From RGIG5612 sp045599965 (GTDB lineage: Bacteria; Bacillota; Clostridia; Lachnospirales; Lachnospiraceae), in the NCBI GenBank assembly GCA_045599965.1, contig JAZRXA010000038.1, forward strand, positions 1 through 35,352: a DNA stretch of 35,352 bases, in the 5' to 3' direction. Of the stretch, positions 16,153-25,610 are shown in pieces; the first letter of the stretch is position 1; the number at the start of each line of letters is the position of its first letter. Made by a program: the position numbers and the translations under genes. Under the pieces are notes generated by a model, which was not told the DNA's origin, made no database searches, and saw nothing but the letters and a program-made list of their open reading frames with translations.

Positions 16153-16180
16153 TAAAAAAAGGTGACCTTTCGGCCACCTT
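16153..16180 (-). terminator. Terminator of the pyrR-uraA operon
   Basis: On the minus strand AAGGTGGCC, a GAAA tetraloop and GGTCACCTT form a 9-bp stem with one G-U pair, followed by seven T residues. It lies between uraA and argR. Confidence 0.85.
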
Positions 16181-16216
16181 AATTTATTTTCTATTTAAGG
16201 ATATTATGATTACTTG

Positions 16217-17581
16217 CTACATATTTCCTTTTGTGCTAGGCCCTTTGTTGCCTTTCTTTATATTAACTACGAGGTTTACTATGATACCAAGGATAAGTGC
16301 ACATGCAACTTCTGTTAATGTTACAGCACCGATTTGAAGTGTCATTCCACCGATACCAGCGATAAGGATTGCTGATGCTGTAAATAAGTTTCCGTTATCA
16401 TTAAGGTCTACAGGTTGAAGCATCTTAAGACCAGATACAGCGATGAATCCGTAAAGTGTTATACATACACCACCCATTACACAACTAGGTATTGTTGAAA
16501 GGAATGTTACGAATGGTCCGCAGAATGAAATCACTATTGCAATGATTGCAGTTGTAAGAATTGTTACAACTGAAGCGTTCTTAGTAATAGCTACGCATCC
16601 AACGCTCTCACCGTATGTTGTATTTGGACATCCGCCAAAAACTGCGCCTGCCATAGAACCAACACCATCACCAAGAAGTGTTCTGTGAAGACCTGGCTCT
16701 TCAAGAAGTTCTTTACCGATGATTGAAGATAAGTTCTTGTGGTCTGCTATATGCTCTGCGAATACTACGAATGCTACAGGTATATATGCAACTGCTAAAG
16801 TTGCGATATATGTTCCAGTTATTTGTGGAATACCAGCTGGAATGTTAAGGAATGTAAATCCTGGAACCCATTGCATTGCTTGGAATGCGCTAAAGTCGAT
16901 AATTTGAAGATCAACATTACCTGTTGCATTTCCGATTAATGTAAAGATTGTTGCTACTATGTAACCAGCTGCAATACCGATAATGAATGGGATAAGTTTC
17001 ATCATTTTCTTACCAAATACTGAGCAAATGATTACTACGAAGAATGTTACAAGTGCGCAAATTAAACATACCCAAACATGTGGTGTCATAATATATGCGC
17101 CTGCATCTGCATCGAATGCACCTGCTAAAGAATCGCCAATTGCGTTTCCAGCAAGGCTAAGTCCGATAATAGCAACTGTAGGTCCGATAACAACTGCTGG
17201 CATAAGGTAGTTAATCCAGCGAACGCCTGCGAATTTAACAACGATAGCAATAATTACATAAACAAGTCCTGCAAAAATTGCACCGATTATAAGTCCTACA
17301 TGTCCTGCTTCTACTGAAACTGCTCCAGCGAATGCTGCGAACATAGATCCAAGAAAAGCAAATGATGAGCCTAAGAAAACAGGGCTCTTAAACTTTGTGA
17401 AAAGTAAGTAAATAATTGTACCTACACCAGCTCCAAAAAGGGCTGCTGATTGGCTCATGCCGTTTCCAACGATTGAAGGAACGGCAATTGTTGCAGCTAA
17501 GATAGCAAGCAACTGTTGGATAGCGAATACTATTACCTTACCAAATGAAGGTCTATCGCTAACATCATAAACTAAATTCAT
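16217..17581 (-). CDS. uraA: Uracil permease (NCS2 family)
   Basis: A 454-residue nucleobase:cation symporter with about 14 hydrophobic segments. It shows the family features NTTYGESVGCVAITKNASV in the middle and the PAVVIGPTVAIIGLSLA helix. Uracil as substrate is inferred from its place directly after pyrR behind a PyrR attenuator; xanthine permeases belong to the same family. A strong AAGGAGG precedes the ATG. The 43-base gap after pyrR contains no terminator, so the two genes form one unit ended by the hairpin at 16153-16180. Confidence 0.93.
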   Translation of the reverse strand: MNLVYDVSDRPSFGKVIVFAIQQLLAILAATIAVPSIVGNGMSQSAALFGAGVGTIIYLLFTKFKSPVFLGSSFAFLGSMFAAFAGAVSVEAGHVGLIIGAIFAGLVYVIIAIVVKFAGVRWINYLMPAVVIGPTVAIIGLSLAGNAIGDSLAGAFDADAGAYIMTPHVWVCLICALVTFFVVIICSVFGKKMMKLIPFIIGIAAGYIVATIFTLIGNATGNVDLQIIDFSAFQAMQWVPGFTFLNIPAGIPQITGTYIATLAVAYIPVAFVVFAEHIADHKNLSSIIGKELLEEPGLHRTLLGDGVGSMAGAVFGGCPNTTYGESVGCVAITKNASVVTILTTAIIAIVISFCGPFVTFLSTIPSCVMGGVCITLYGFIAVSGLKMLQPVDLNDNGNLFTASAILIAGIGGMTLQIGAVTLTEVACALILGIIVNLVVNIKKGNKGPSTKGNM

Positions 17582-17624
17582 AATTCATCCTCCTTAAATT
17601 TATCTACATTTATATTCGAAGTAC

Positions 17625-18158
17625 TTATTCGTACAAATCGACTGAACAAACATCATCAAACTCTGGCATCTTAACAGATATCCTTTCATAAAGACTTGTT
17701 GGAACGTTCTTTCCAACATAATCGCCTCTGATAGGAAGTTCTCTATGTCCTCTATCTATAAGAATAGCAAGCTGAACTGATTTAGGACGGCCAAAACTCA
17801 TAAGCGCATCTAAAGCAGCTCTAGCAGTACGTCCTGTATAAAGCACATCATCAACTAAAATAATATCTTTGTTTTCTATATCAAATTGTATTTGTGACTC
17901 ATTAAGAACTGGATCAGAATCTAATTTAGATAAATCATCTCTATAGAAAGTGATATCTAATGAGCCAGTAGGTACTTTAACTCCTTCAAAGACTTCAATA
18001 TTGTCAGCAAGAATTTTAGCAATTGGAACTCCTCTTCTTTTAATTCCAACAAGACAAATATTAGCCGCACCATTATTTTTTTCAATAATCTCATGTGCGA
18101 TTCTCTTTAGCGCTCTTTGCACTTCATTCTCGTTTAATATTGTTGCCTTGAAACCCAT
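17625..18158 (-). CDS. pyrR: Pyrimidine operon regulator PyrR / uracil phosphoribosyltransferase
   Basis: An RNA-binding attenuation protein that senses UMP/UTP and usually also has uracil phosphoribosyltransferase activity. It is 177 residues from the ATG at 18158, whose Shine-Dalgarno AAGGAAG is well placed. The PRPP loop LVDDVLYTGRT is at about 101-111, and the basic KRRGVP loop at about 40-45 belongs to the RNA-binding face. The open frame extends 25 codons further upstream, but that part lies over the terminator hairpin of the attenuator and is not family-like. Two PyrR target leaders are visible in the window, one before this gene. Confidence 0.97.
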   Translation of the reverse strand: MGFKATILNENEVQRALKRIAHEIIEKNNGAANICLVGIKRRGVPIAKILADNIEVFEGVKVPTGSLDITFYRDDLSKLDSDPVLNESQIQFDIENKDIILVDDVLYTGRTARAALDALMSFGRPKSVQLAILIDRGHRELPIRGDYVGKNVPTSLYERISVKMPEFDDVCSVDLYE

Positions 18159-18195
18159 TTTTTCTTCCTTTACTAGTATTTTACTCTTGGCATAT

Positions 18196-18285
18196 AAAAA
18201 AGCCGCGCTGGATGCACGGCTAAATAACTCCATAAAAAGTGTCCCTTGCCGGCATCTCTGTACCGAATTTAAAGGTTTTTCTATT
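18196..18285 (-). promoter_or_regulatory. PyrR-controlled transcription attenuator of pyrR-uraA
   Basis: Leader RNA on the minus strand. The PyrR-binding hairpin (about 18242-18272) presents the hexaloop CAGAGA, matching the known CNGNGA loop, on a CGGTA/TGCCG stem followed by GCAAG. The intrinsic terminator is AGCCGTG (18215-18221) pairing with CGCGGCT (18201-18207), then a T run to 18196. CCGGC of the PyrR hairpin can pair with GCCG(T)G of the terminator's first arm to form an antiterminator. Bound PyrR would hold the first hairpin and allow termination when UMP is high. Confidence 0.85.
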
Positions 18286-18291
18286 GAGTAT

Positions 18292-18320
18292 ATTCTAACA
18301 CTATTTATGCTTTAATTCAA
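18292..18320 (-). promoter_or_regulatory. Promoter of pyrR-uraA
   Basis: On the minus strand, TTGAAT at 18315-18320, 17 bp, then TGTTAGAAT with the -10 box at 18292-18297. The start site is near 18285, leaving a leader of about 125 nt for the attenuator. Confidence 0.7.
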
Positions 18321-18359
18321 CTCTCAAAATACAATATATTGTGTAAATTATTAGATAAA

Positions 18360-19424
18360 TTAATCCTGTTTAGCTTCGCAATATGCGCATCTAAATGTTC
18401 CATCGAGCTCATTTTTTATGAATTTATGCTTTATTCCACGCTCAACAGAAGTAATACAGCGTGGGTTATTGCATTTTCTATCCATTATATATTCTTTGGG
18501 TTCTTCCTTTGTATGACCAAAAACAAGTCCTAAAATCAACGCCATTCTTATAAACTTTCCGTTTTCTACTTGCTTAAAATAACATGCGCGAGGATCGTCA
18601 TCTAAATCTGTATTTATTTCATTTACTCTAGGAAGCGGATGCATAACAATACAATCTTCCTTAGCAAGAAGCATTTTTTTTGCATTTAATTCAAAGCTAT
18701 CTTTTAAGCGCTCATACTCTTCTTTGTTATCGAAACGTTCTTGTTGAATACGCGTCATATAAATTATATCTAAATCTGGCAAAACTTCTTCTAATGAAGT
18801 AGTTTCAACATACTCAAGATTTTTCGCATTAATTACTTCATTCTTAACATACTCCGGAAGTTTTAACTCTTCTGGAGAAATTAAAACAAATTTTACATTC
18901 TCATATCTAGAAAGTGCATTAATAAGCGAGTGAACAGTACGACCATACTTTAAGTCGCCACACAGACCAACAATAAGATTATCAAATCTGCCTTTTTCTT
19001 CATGTATCGTAAGCATATCAGCTAGTGTTTGAGTTGGATGGCAATGGCCTCCATCACCAGCATTAATGATCGGAACTTTTACACTTTCGCTTGCCAGCAA
19101 AGCTGCACCCTCTTTAGGATGGCGCATTGCAATTATGTCAACAAAAGACGCCGCAACTTTAATCGTATCTGCAACAGACTCGCCCTTAGAAACTGACGAC
19201 GAAACTGAATCTGTAACGCTTATAACCCCTCCTCCTAAAGAAAGCATAGCCGATTCAAAGCTAAGCCTTGTTCTAGTAGATGGTTCAAAAAACATAGTGG
19301 CAAGTTGTTTGCCTTTGCACTTTTTACTATATTTTTTTGGATTCTTTTTTATATCTTCGGCTGTGGAAATTAAATCATCTAATTCCTTTACTGATAAATC
19401 AATTACATCAATAAGATTTTTCAT
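18360..19424 (-). CDS. pyrB: Aspartate carbamoyltransferase catalytic chain fused to a PyrI-type zinc domain
   Basis: Joins carbamoyl phosphate and aspartate, the committed step of pyrimidine synthesis. Residues 1-304 are a complete catalytic chain with STRTR (49-53), the SxSKGES loop (about 76-83), HPTQTLAD (129-136) and HPLPR (262-266). After a short linker comes a tail with Cys318, Cys323, Cys346 and Cys349. It matches the zinc-binding C-terminal domain of the regulatory subunit PyrI (CxxxxC and CxYC). The PyrI allosteric nucleotide-binding domain is absent, and no separate pyrI is seen. Last gene of the pyr operon; its start overlaps the pyrE stop by one base. No clear terminator follows. 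Confidence 0.95.
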   Translation of the reverse strand: MKNLIDVIDLSVKELDDLISTAEDIKKNPKKYSKKCKGKQLATMFFEPSTRTRLSFESAMLSLGGGVISVTDSVSSSVSKGESVADTIKVAASFVDIIAMRHPKEGAALLASESVKVPIINAGDGGHCHPTQTLADMLTIHEEKGRFDNLIVGLCGDLKYGRTVHSLINALSRYENVKFVLISPEELKLPEYVKNEVINAKNLEYVETTSLEEVLPDLDIIYMTRIQQERFDNKEEYERLKDSFELNAKKMLLAKEDCIVMHPLPRVNEINTDLDDDPRACYFKQVENGKFIRMALILGLVFGHTKEEPKEYIMDRKCNNPRCITSVERGIKHKFIKNELDGTFRCAYCEAKQD

Positions 19425-20065
19425 TACTTTGCTCCTATCCAGCTTTCATCCGAAGGATTATTTCTAAAATCAATAAGTTTTTTTATGTCTTCGGTCTTTA
19501 TATAACCTTCTTCGGCGGCCACTTTTGCTATGCAATCAAAATCCGTAAGTGAAATATTTTTTACATTAGCTTCCTTTAATCTATCAAGTCCTTTTTGCAT
19601 TCCATAAGTAAAAATTGAAACAATTCCTAAAACTAAAGCTCCAGCTTCTCTTAAGACATTTACAACTTCTATAACACTTCCGCCAGTAGAAATTAAATCT
19701 TCAACAACTACTACCTTTTGTCCTTTTTCTAGTTTGCCTTCAATTTGATTTTGTCTTCCGTGGTCTTTAGCACCTGAGCGAACATATCCCATAGGTAAAG
19801 AAAGAATATGTCCTGTAATCGCTGCATGAGCAATTCCTGCAGTAGATGTTCCCATAAGAACTTCTACATCGGGATAATTTTCTTTTATAAGTTTTGCAAG
19901 TCCATTTTCTACATCAGATCTAACTTCAACTGATGTCAATGTAAGACGGTTATCACAATAAACCGGACTTTTAATTCCACTAGCCCAAGTAAAAGGCTCT
20001 TCTGGTCTAAAAAATACTGCTTTTATTTTAAGTAAGTCTTTAGCGATTAATTTATTAAGTTCCAT
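19424..20065 (-). CDS. pyrE: Orotate phosphoribosyltransferase
   Basis: Converts orotate and PRPP to OMP. The 213-residue enzyme has the catalytic-loop region VRSGAKDHGRQNQIEG (about 95-110) and the PRPP-binding motif VVVVEDLISTGGS at 118-130. It lies ten bases after pyrF, the next step of the pathway, and its stop overlaps the pyrB start. Confidence 0.96.
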   Translation of the reverse strand: MELNKLIAKDLLKIKAVFFRPEEPFTWASGIKSPVYCDNRLTLTSVEVRSDVENGLAKLIKENYPDVEVLMGTSTAGIAHAAITGHILSLPMGYVRSGAKDHGRQNQIEGKLEKGQKVVVVEDLISTGGSVIEVVNVLREAGALVLGIVSIFTYGMQKGLDRLKEANVKNISLTDFDCIAKVAAEEGYIKTEDIKKLIDFRNNPSDESWIGAK

Positions 20066-20075
20066 TTTTACTCCT

Positions 20076-20774
20076 TTAATCTACAAATTCTTCAACGCAA
20101 CGATTGTATGCTAAAACCGGGTCCTTAGCCGCTGTTATAGGTCTTCCAACAACAATATAGTCTGACCCAATTTTCTTTGCCTCGGACGGTGTCATAACTC
20201 TTTTTTGATCTCCTGCCTCGCTATCACTAAACCTTACGCCAGGAGTTATAGTTAAGAAATCATTTCCGCAATTTTCATGTACCTTCTTAGCTTCTAGTGG
20301 TGAACAAACTACACCATCTAGCCCAGCTTTCAAGGCATTTTTAGCATAATGAATAACTACATCATCTATATTTTCTTTTATAAGCAAATCTCGTTGCATT
20401 GTTTCTTGGTCTGTTGAAGTAAGTTGCGTAACAGCAATAAGTAATGGACGCGTACCATCTGGCCTAGTTAACCCTTTTAGAGCTGCCTGCATCATTGGAA
20501 TTGTACCACTTGCATGAAGATTACAAATATCAACATCTAATTTAGATAATACAGCCATTGATTTTTCAACAGTATTAGGTATGTCATGAAGTTTTAAGTC
20601 CAAAAAGATTTTATGCCCTCTTTTTTTAAGTTGCCTAACAATTTCAGGCCCTTCGGCATAAAATAATTCCATTCCAATTTTTACAAATGGTTTTCTATCT
20701 GTAAATTTATCTAAAAATTCATAAGTACTTTTAGCACTTTCAAAGTCGGCTGCAATGATTACATCTTTACCCAT
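20076..20774 (-). CDS. pyrF: Orotidine 5'-phosphate decarboxylase (type 1)
   Basis: Decarboxylates OMP to UMP, the final de novo step. The 232-residue barrel has the catalytic array DLKLHDIP with Asp59, Lys61 and Asp64. The phosphate-binding end GSDYIVVGRPI is near 208. It is the short type 1 form of Firmicutes. It overlaps pyrD by eight bases. Confidence 0.96.
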   Translation of the reverse strand: MGKDVIIAADFESAKSTYEFLDKFTDRKPFVKIGMELFYAEGPEIVRQLKKRGHKIFLDLKLHDIPNTVEKSMAVLSKLDVDICNLHASGTIPMMQAALKGLTRPDGTRPLLIAVTQLTSTDQETMQRDLLIKENIDDVVIHYAKNALKAGLDGVVCSPLEAKKVHENCGNDFLTITPGVRFSDSEAGDQKRVMTPSEAKKIGSDYIVVGRPITAAKDPVLAYNRCVEEFVD

Positions 20775-21684
20775 TGTGTGCTCCTCCTATTATGTCTTTT
20801 AAGTTATCAATATTATATTTTTCCATCATACAAGGAAGTTCTTCTAAAATATCTTTGCAAGCATAAGGATTAATAAGATTTGCAGACCCTATTTCTACCG
20901 CCGTAGCACCTGCTAACATCATCTCTATTACATCCTCCGCAGATGAAACTCCACCAAGTCCAACAACAGGAATATTAACAGCTTCATATACTTGGTAAAC
21001 CATCCTTAAAGCAACAGGAAAAACAGCTGGTCCAGAATAACCTCCCATTGTATTAGCAATTACACTATTTTTAGTTTTTAAGTCTATTCGCATCCCGAGC
21101 AAAGTATTTATTAAACTTATTCCATCCGCTCCAGAATCTTCACAAGCTTTTGCGATAGAAGTTATATCTGTTACATTCGGAGTTAATTTTATAATAACTG
21201 GCTTTGTTGTTACTTTTTTTACCGCCTTTACAACTTCTGATGCACTCTTTGGGTTTGTACCAAAACTCATTCCGCCTCCGTGAACGTTAGGGCAACTTAT
21301 ATTTACTTCTAACCAACCTACTTGTTCCTCTGCATCAAGTTTTTCACATGTATAGGCATAATCTTCTACAGAAAACCCGCTTACATTCGCCATAACTTTT
21401 TTACTAAAGCAATTTTTAAGTTTTGGAAGTTCTTCTTTTATAACTTTATCAACTCCAGGATTTTGCAAGCCTACAGCATTAATCATTCCTTTAGGGCATT
21501 CAGCAATTCTAGGTGTCGGATTTCCAAATCTTTCTTCTTTTGTCGTGCCCTTAAATGAAAATGTGCCTAAACAATTTATATCGTATAAATCTGCAAATTC
21601 ATATCCATAACCAAAAGTTCCTGAAGCAGGAATTATTGGGTTATCAAGCTCAATTCCACATAAATTAACGCTTAGCTTTCCCAT
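20767..21684 (-). CDS. pyrD: Dihydroorotate dehydrogenase, class 1B catalytic subunit
   Basis: Oxidises dihydroorotate to orotate with FMN and passes electrons through PyrK to NAD+. The 305-residue barrel has NPIIPASGTFGYG at the N-terminus and the class 1 catalytic Cys131 in NISCPNVHGGG. The FMN phosphate site is GLGGVSSAEDV near 245. The neighbouring pyrK, overlapping by 13 bases, identifies it as the NAD-dependent 1B form. Confidence 0.96.
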   Translation of the reverse strand: MGKLSVNLCGIELDNPIIPASGTFGYGYEFADLYDINCLGTFSFKGTTKEERFGNPTPRIAECPKGMINAVGLQNPGVDKVIKEELPKLKNCFSKKVMANVSGFSVEDYAYTCEKLDAEEQVGWLEVNISCPNVHGGGMSFGTNPKSASEVVKAVKKVTTKPVIIKLTPNVTDITSIAKACEDSGADGISLINTLLGMRIDLKTKNSVIANTMGGYSGPAVFPVALRMVYQVYEAVNIPVVGLGGVSSAEDVIEMMLAGATAVEIGSANLINPYACKDILEELPCMMEKYNIDNLKDIIGGAHNG

Positions 21685-22406
21685 AATATTTCCTCCTTTT
21701 CTAGAACTGGTCCATCTTTACAAATACGCTTAAATCCAGTGATTGTTTTACATGAGCATCCCATGCATGCACCAAAACCACATCCCATACGCTCTTCAAA
21801 ACTAAATTGTCCGCTAGTTTTTGTTGCTTTATAAACTGCCTTTAACATAGGCTCTGGTCCACAACAATAAAAGTATGAATAATCTGTTGGCAAAGCGTCA
21901 GTAACAAATCCCTTTGTTCCAATAGTTCCGTCAACGCTAGCAACAAAAACCCTTGCACCTAAATTCTTAAACTCATCTATATAAAAGCTTTCCGCTTTAG
22001 AATTAAATCCTAGAACAACTGCTACATCTTTTCCTTCATTAATCAATTCTTTGCAAAGTCTATATAGCGGAGGAATGCCTACGCCACCACCAATTAAAAG
22101 AGGTTTATTACCACTTTTTTTAGTATCGTAACCATTTCCTAATCCTGTAAGAATATCTAGCTTTTCGCCTGCTTTCATCTTGCTTAACTGTTCTGTTCCG
22201 CTTCCTACAACTTTATAAATAACCACGATTGTCTTTTCATCATAATCACAAACCGAAATAGGCCTTCTTAAATATTTACCTTTAAGTTGTATATTTATAA
22301 ACTGACCACTAGATTTTATTTCTGAAGTATCACCTAAAAGCACCATTTTATAGATGCTTTCATTTAATGGGATATTAGAAATAATTTCAAAAATACTTTG
22401 CTTCAT
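21672..22406 (-). CDS. pyrK: Dihydroorotate dehydrogenase electron-transfer subunit PyrK
   Basis: The FAD and [2Fe-2S] subunit that transfers electrons from PyrD to NAD+. The 244-residue protein has the FAD-binding RRPISVCDY region (about 48-56), the nucleotide-binding GGGVGIPPLY (about 106-115) and the C-terminal cluster motif CGFGACMGCSC plus a later Cys in FKRICKDGP. Shine-Dalgarno AAAGGA precedes the ATG, 11 bases after carB. Standard length. Confidence 0.96.
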   Translation of the reverse strand: MKQSIFEIISNIPLNESIYKMVLLGDTSEIKSSGQFINIQLKGKYLRRPISVCDYDEKTIVVIYKVVGSGTEQLSKMKAGEKLDILTGLGNGYDTKKSGNKPLLIGGGVGIPPLYRLCKELINEGKDVAVVLGFNSKAESFYIDEFKNLGARVFVASVDGTIGTKGFVTDALPTDYSYFYCCGPEPMLKAVYKATKTSGQFSFEERMGCGFGACMGCSCKTITGFKRICKDGPVLEKEEILWES

Positions 22407-22417
22407 TTTGTTTTCCT

Positions 22418-25400
22418 TTATGAATCAATTGTTGAAATAGTAAGCGTTGTCTCTTCTAATACATCTAGCAAAACTTTAACTGTATCTAATGATGTAAGTG
22501 TTGTTACATTGTTTTCTGTTGCAAGTTGTCTTATTTGTATTCCATCACTTTCTTGCGAGAGCGAACCTATATCTTTTGTATTAATTACGTAAGCTATATG
22601 GCCTTGCCTAATAGAATTTGTGATTTCATCTGGATTGTCGCTAATTTTTTTTAGCACACGCGTTCTAATATTATTTTCTTTAAGGAACTTAGCTGTACCA
22701 GAAGTTGCTTCGATATTAAATCCAAGGTTGTAAAAACGCCTTATTAGTGGCAATGCTTCGTCTTTATCTTTATTAGCAATTGTAGCAAAAACAGTTCCGT
22801 AATTTTGAACATGAGTGCCAGAAGCTTGAAGTGCTTTATAAAGAGCACGATTTAGTTTATCGTCATATCCAATAGCTTCACCAGTAGATTTCATTTCAGG
22901 TGAAAGATACGCATCTAAACCTTTAATTTTATTAAATGAAAATACTGGTACTTTTACATAATAGCGTTTCTTTTCTTCTGGATAAATATCGAATATTCCT
23001 AATTCTTTTAAGGATTTTCCAAGAATAACTTCTGTAGCAATATCCGCAAGGCTATAACCTGTTGCCTTTGAAAGGAAAGGAACAGTTCTAGATGAACGAG
23101 GATTAACTTCGATAATATAAACATCTTCTTTTTCATCAACAATAAATTGAATATTGTAAAGTCCGATTATTCCTATACCAAGTCCTAATTTTTTTGCATA
23201 TTGCAAAATAATTCCCTTAACTTTATTAGAAATACTAAATGTAGGATATACGCTTATTGAATCTCCCGAGTGGATACCAGTTCTTTCAACAAGTTCCATA
23301 ATTCCAGGAATAAATACATCTCTTCCGTCGCATATAGCGTCAACTTCAACTTCTTTTCCTTGAATATATTTATCTACTAAAACAGGTTTATCAACATCTA
23401 CTTCAACGGCAGATTTTAAGTAATGACGAAGTTGCTCTTCATTAGCAACAATCTGCATAGCCCTTCCTCCTAAGACAAATGAAGGACGAACTAAAACTGG
23501 ATAACCTATTTCATTTGCTGCCTTTACGCCATCTTCAATCTTTGTTACAGCTCTTCCTTTAGGTTGTGGTATTCCTAACTCAAGCAATATTTTTTCAAAG
23601 CTATCACGGTTTTCAGCCTTTTCAATAGCATCGCAATCTGTACCAATAATTTTTACGCCTTTTTTCATCAATGGCTCAGCAAGATTAATTGCAGTTTGTC
23701 CACCTAGTGAAGCAATAACACCTTCAGGATTTTCATAATCAACAATTGTCATAACGTCTTCAGGTGTTAAAGGCTCAAAGTAAAGCTTATCAGCAGTTGT
23801 ATAATCCGTCGAAACTGTTTCAGGATTATTATTAATAATAATTGCTTCATAGCCAGCATTTTTTATTGTTTGCACTGCATGTACCGTAGAATAATCAAAC
23901 TCAACGCCTTGGCCTATACGTATTGGGCCTGCGCCAAGTGTAATGATTTTCTTTTCGTTAGAAAGTCTAGATTCGTTTTTGAATGTATCATCAACTAAAT
24001 TGATATATGACGAATATAGATATGCAATATATTTTCCAGTATGCAAAGTATCAACCATTCTAAAAATTGGTGTGATCTTATTTTCCTTTCTAAGAGATGC
24101 AACTTCATTTTCGGAAACATCCCAAAGATGTGATATATACTTATCAGAAAATCCAAGAACTTTCGCGCCTTTAAGGGTATTAATATCTTCTTTGTTTTCA
24201 GAAAGCAATTTTTCCATATCAACAATTTTCTTAATAGATTCTAGGAACAACTGTGTAATCATTGTTACCTCATGAATATTTGATATGCTTTCATCTCTTC
24301 TCAAAAGTTCAGCAATAGCATAAAGATTATCCGACTTAAATTCCTTTAAGTACTCATAAATTTCATCTGTTTTCATATCATCAAATTTAGATAAGTACAG
24401 ATGAGAAACTCCTGTTTCTAGTGAGCGAACAGATTTTAAGATACACTCTTCTAGCGTAGATCCTATTCCCATAACTTCGCCAGTAGCTTTCATCTGCGTA
24501 CCTAAAATATTTGTTGCATCCTTAAACTTATCAAATGGAAAACGCGGAAATTTAGCAACGATATAATCTAGTGTTGGCTCATTAGAAGCATTTCCTCCAG
24601 CAACTTCAATTTCATCTAAAGACATACCTAAAGCAATTTTTGCTGTTACTCTAGCAATTGGATAACCACTCGCTTTTGAAGCAAGTGCTGACGAACGAGA
24701 AACTCTAGGATTTACTTCTATCAAATAATATTCGCTCGTCGTTGGATGAAGTGCAAATTGTACATTGCATCCACCAGATATTTTTAATTCGCGAATTATT
24801 TTAATTGCGCTATCATTTAGCATTTTTTTGTCTTTATCTGAAAGAGAAAGAATCGGAGCAACTACTGCAGAATCTCCTGTATGAACTCCAACAGGATCAA
24901 TGTTTTCCATTCCACAAATAGTAATTGCATTATCTAGCGAATCTCGCATAACTTCGAATTCTATTTCTTTGTAGCCTTTTACGCTCTTTTCAATAAGTAC
25001 TTGGTTAACTGGTGATAGCTTAAAAGCATTAATACCGATTTCTTCTAATTCTTTTTCATTTTCAGCAAAACCTCCTCCGGTTCCACCTAAAGTAAACGCC
25101 GGACGAAGAACTACTGGATATCCAATGCGTTTAGCTGCTTCTTTAGCTTCTTCAAGATTGTAGGTGATTTCAGAAGGAATAACTGGCTCTCCAATTGACT
25201 CACACATTTCCTTAAAAAGTTCACGGTCCTCAGCCCTTTCAATACTTTCACCGCTTGTACCTAAAAGTTCTACATCACACTCTTTTAAAATACCTTTCTT
25301 TTCTAACTGCATAGCAAGATTTAATCCTGTTTGTCCACCAATTCCAGGAACAATTGCGTCAGGTCTTTCATATCTTAATATTTTAGCAACATATTCTAAC

Positions 25401-25609
25401 GTCAAAGGCTCCATATAAACCTTATCTGCAATAGTTGTATCTGTCATTATTGTTGCAGGATTAGAATTGCACAAAATTACTTTGTATCCTTCTTCCTTCA
25501 GTGCTAAACATGCCTGAGTTCCTGCATAATCAAACTCAGCAGCTTGGCCAATAACAATAGGTCCTGAGCCAATAATCAAAACCTTTTTAATATCTGTCCT
25601 TTTAGCCAT
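22418..25609 (-). CDS. carB: Carbamoyl-phosphate synthase large subunit
   Basis: Makes carbamoyl phosphate from bicarbonate, ammonia and two ATP. The 1063-residue protein shows the two homologous ATP-grasp halves, each opening with a dinucleotide-like GxGPIxIGQxxEFDY motif (near residue 14 and residue 550). The C-terminal MGS-like allosteric domain is about 940-1063. Length is normal. One base separates it from pyrC, so there is no room for the small glutaminase subunit carA, which usually precedes carB. CarA must be encoded elsewhere, or ammonia is used directly. Confidence 0.96.
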   Translation of the reverse strand: MAKRTDIKKVLIIGSGPIVIGQAAEFDYAGTQACLALKEEGYKVILCNSNPATIMTDTTIADKVYMEPLTLEYVAKILRYERPDAIVPGIGGQTGLNLAMQLEKKGILKECDVELLGTSGESIERAEDRELFKEMCESIGEPVIPSEITYNLEEAKEAAKRIGYPVVLRPAFTLGGTGGGFAENEKELEEIGINAFKLSPVNQVLIEKSVKGYKEIEFEVMRDSLDNAITICGMENIDPVGVHTGDSAVVAPILSLSDKDKKMLNDSAIKIIRELKISGGCNVQFALHPTTSEYYLIEVNPRVSRSSALASKASGYPIARVTAKIALGMSLDEIEVAGGNASNEPTLDYIVAKFPRFPFDKFKDATNILGTQMKATGEVMGIGSTLEECILKSVRSLETGVSHLYLSKFDDMKTDEIYEYLKEFKSDNLYAIAELLRRDESISNIHEVTMITQLFLESIKKIVDMEKLLSENKEDINTLKGAKVLGFSDKYISHLWDVSENEVASLRKENKITPIFRMVDTLHTGKYIAYLYSSYINLVDDTFKNESRLSNEKKIITLGAGPIRIGQGVEFDYSTVHAVQTIKNAGYEAIIINNNPETVSTDYTTADKLYFEPLTPEDVMTIVDYENPEGVIASLGGQTAINLAEPLMKKGVKIIGTDCDAIEKAENRDSFEKILLELGIPQPKGRAVTKIEDGVKAANEIGYPVLVRPSFVLGGRAMQIVANEEQLRHYLKSAVEVDVDKPVLVDKYIQGKEVEVDAICDGRDVFIPGIMELVERTGIHSGDSISVYPTFSISNKVKGIILQYAKKLGLGIGIIGLYNIQFIVDEKEDVYIIEVNPRSSRTVPFLSKATGYSLADIATEVILGKSLKELGIFDIYPEEKKRYYVKVPVFSFNKIKGLDAYLSPEMKSTGEAIGYDDKLNRALYKALQASGTHVQNYGTVFATIANKDKDEALPLIRRFYNLGFNIEATSGTAKFLKENNIRTRVLKKISDNPDEITNSIRQGHIAYVINTKDIGSLSQESDGIQIRQLATENNVTTLTSLDTVKVLLDVLEETTLTISTIDS

Positions 25610-25610
25610 T

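Noticed and set aside
18159..18233. N-terminal extension of PyrR by 25 residues
   Set aside because: It would be encoded across the attenuator's terminator hairpin and does not resemble PyrR N-termini. The ATG at 18158 has a proper Shine-Dalgarno sequence.
18331..18342. 12-bp AT palindrome ACAATATATTGT as a terminator for pyrB
   Set aside because: The stem is only A/T-rich and no T run follows. It could be an operator near the pyrR promoter, but there is nothing to support that.
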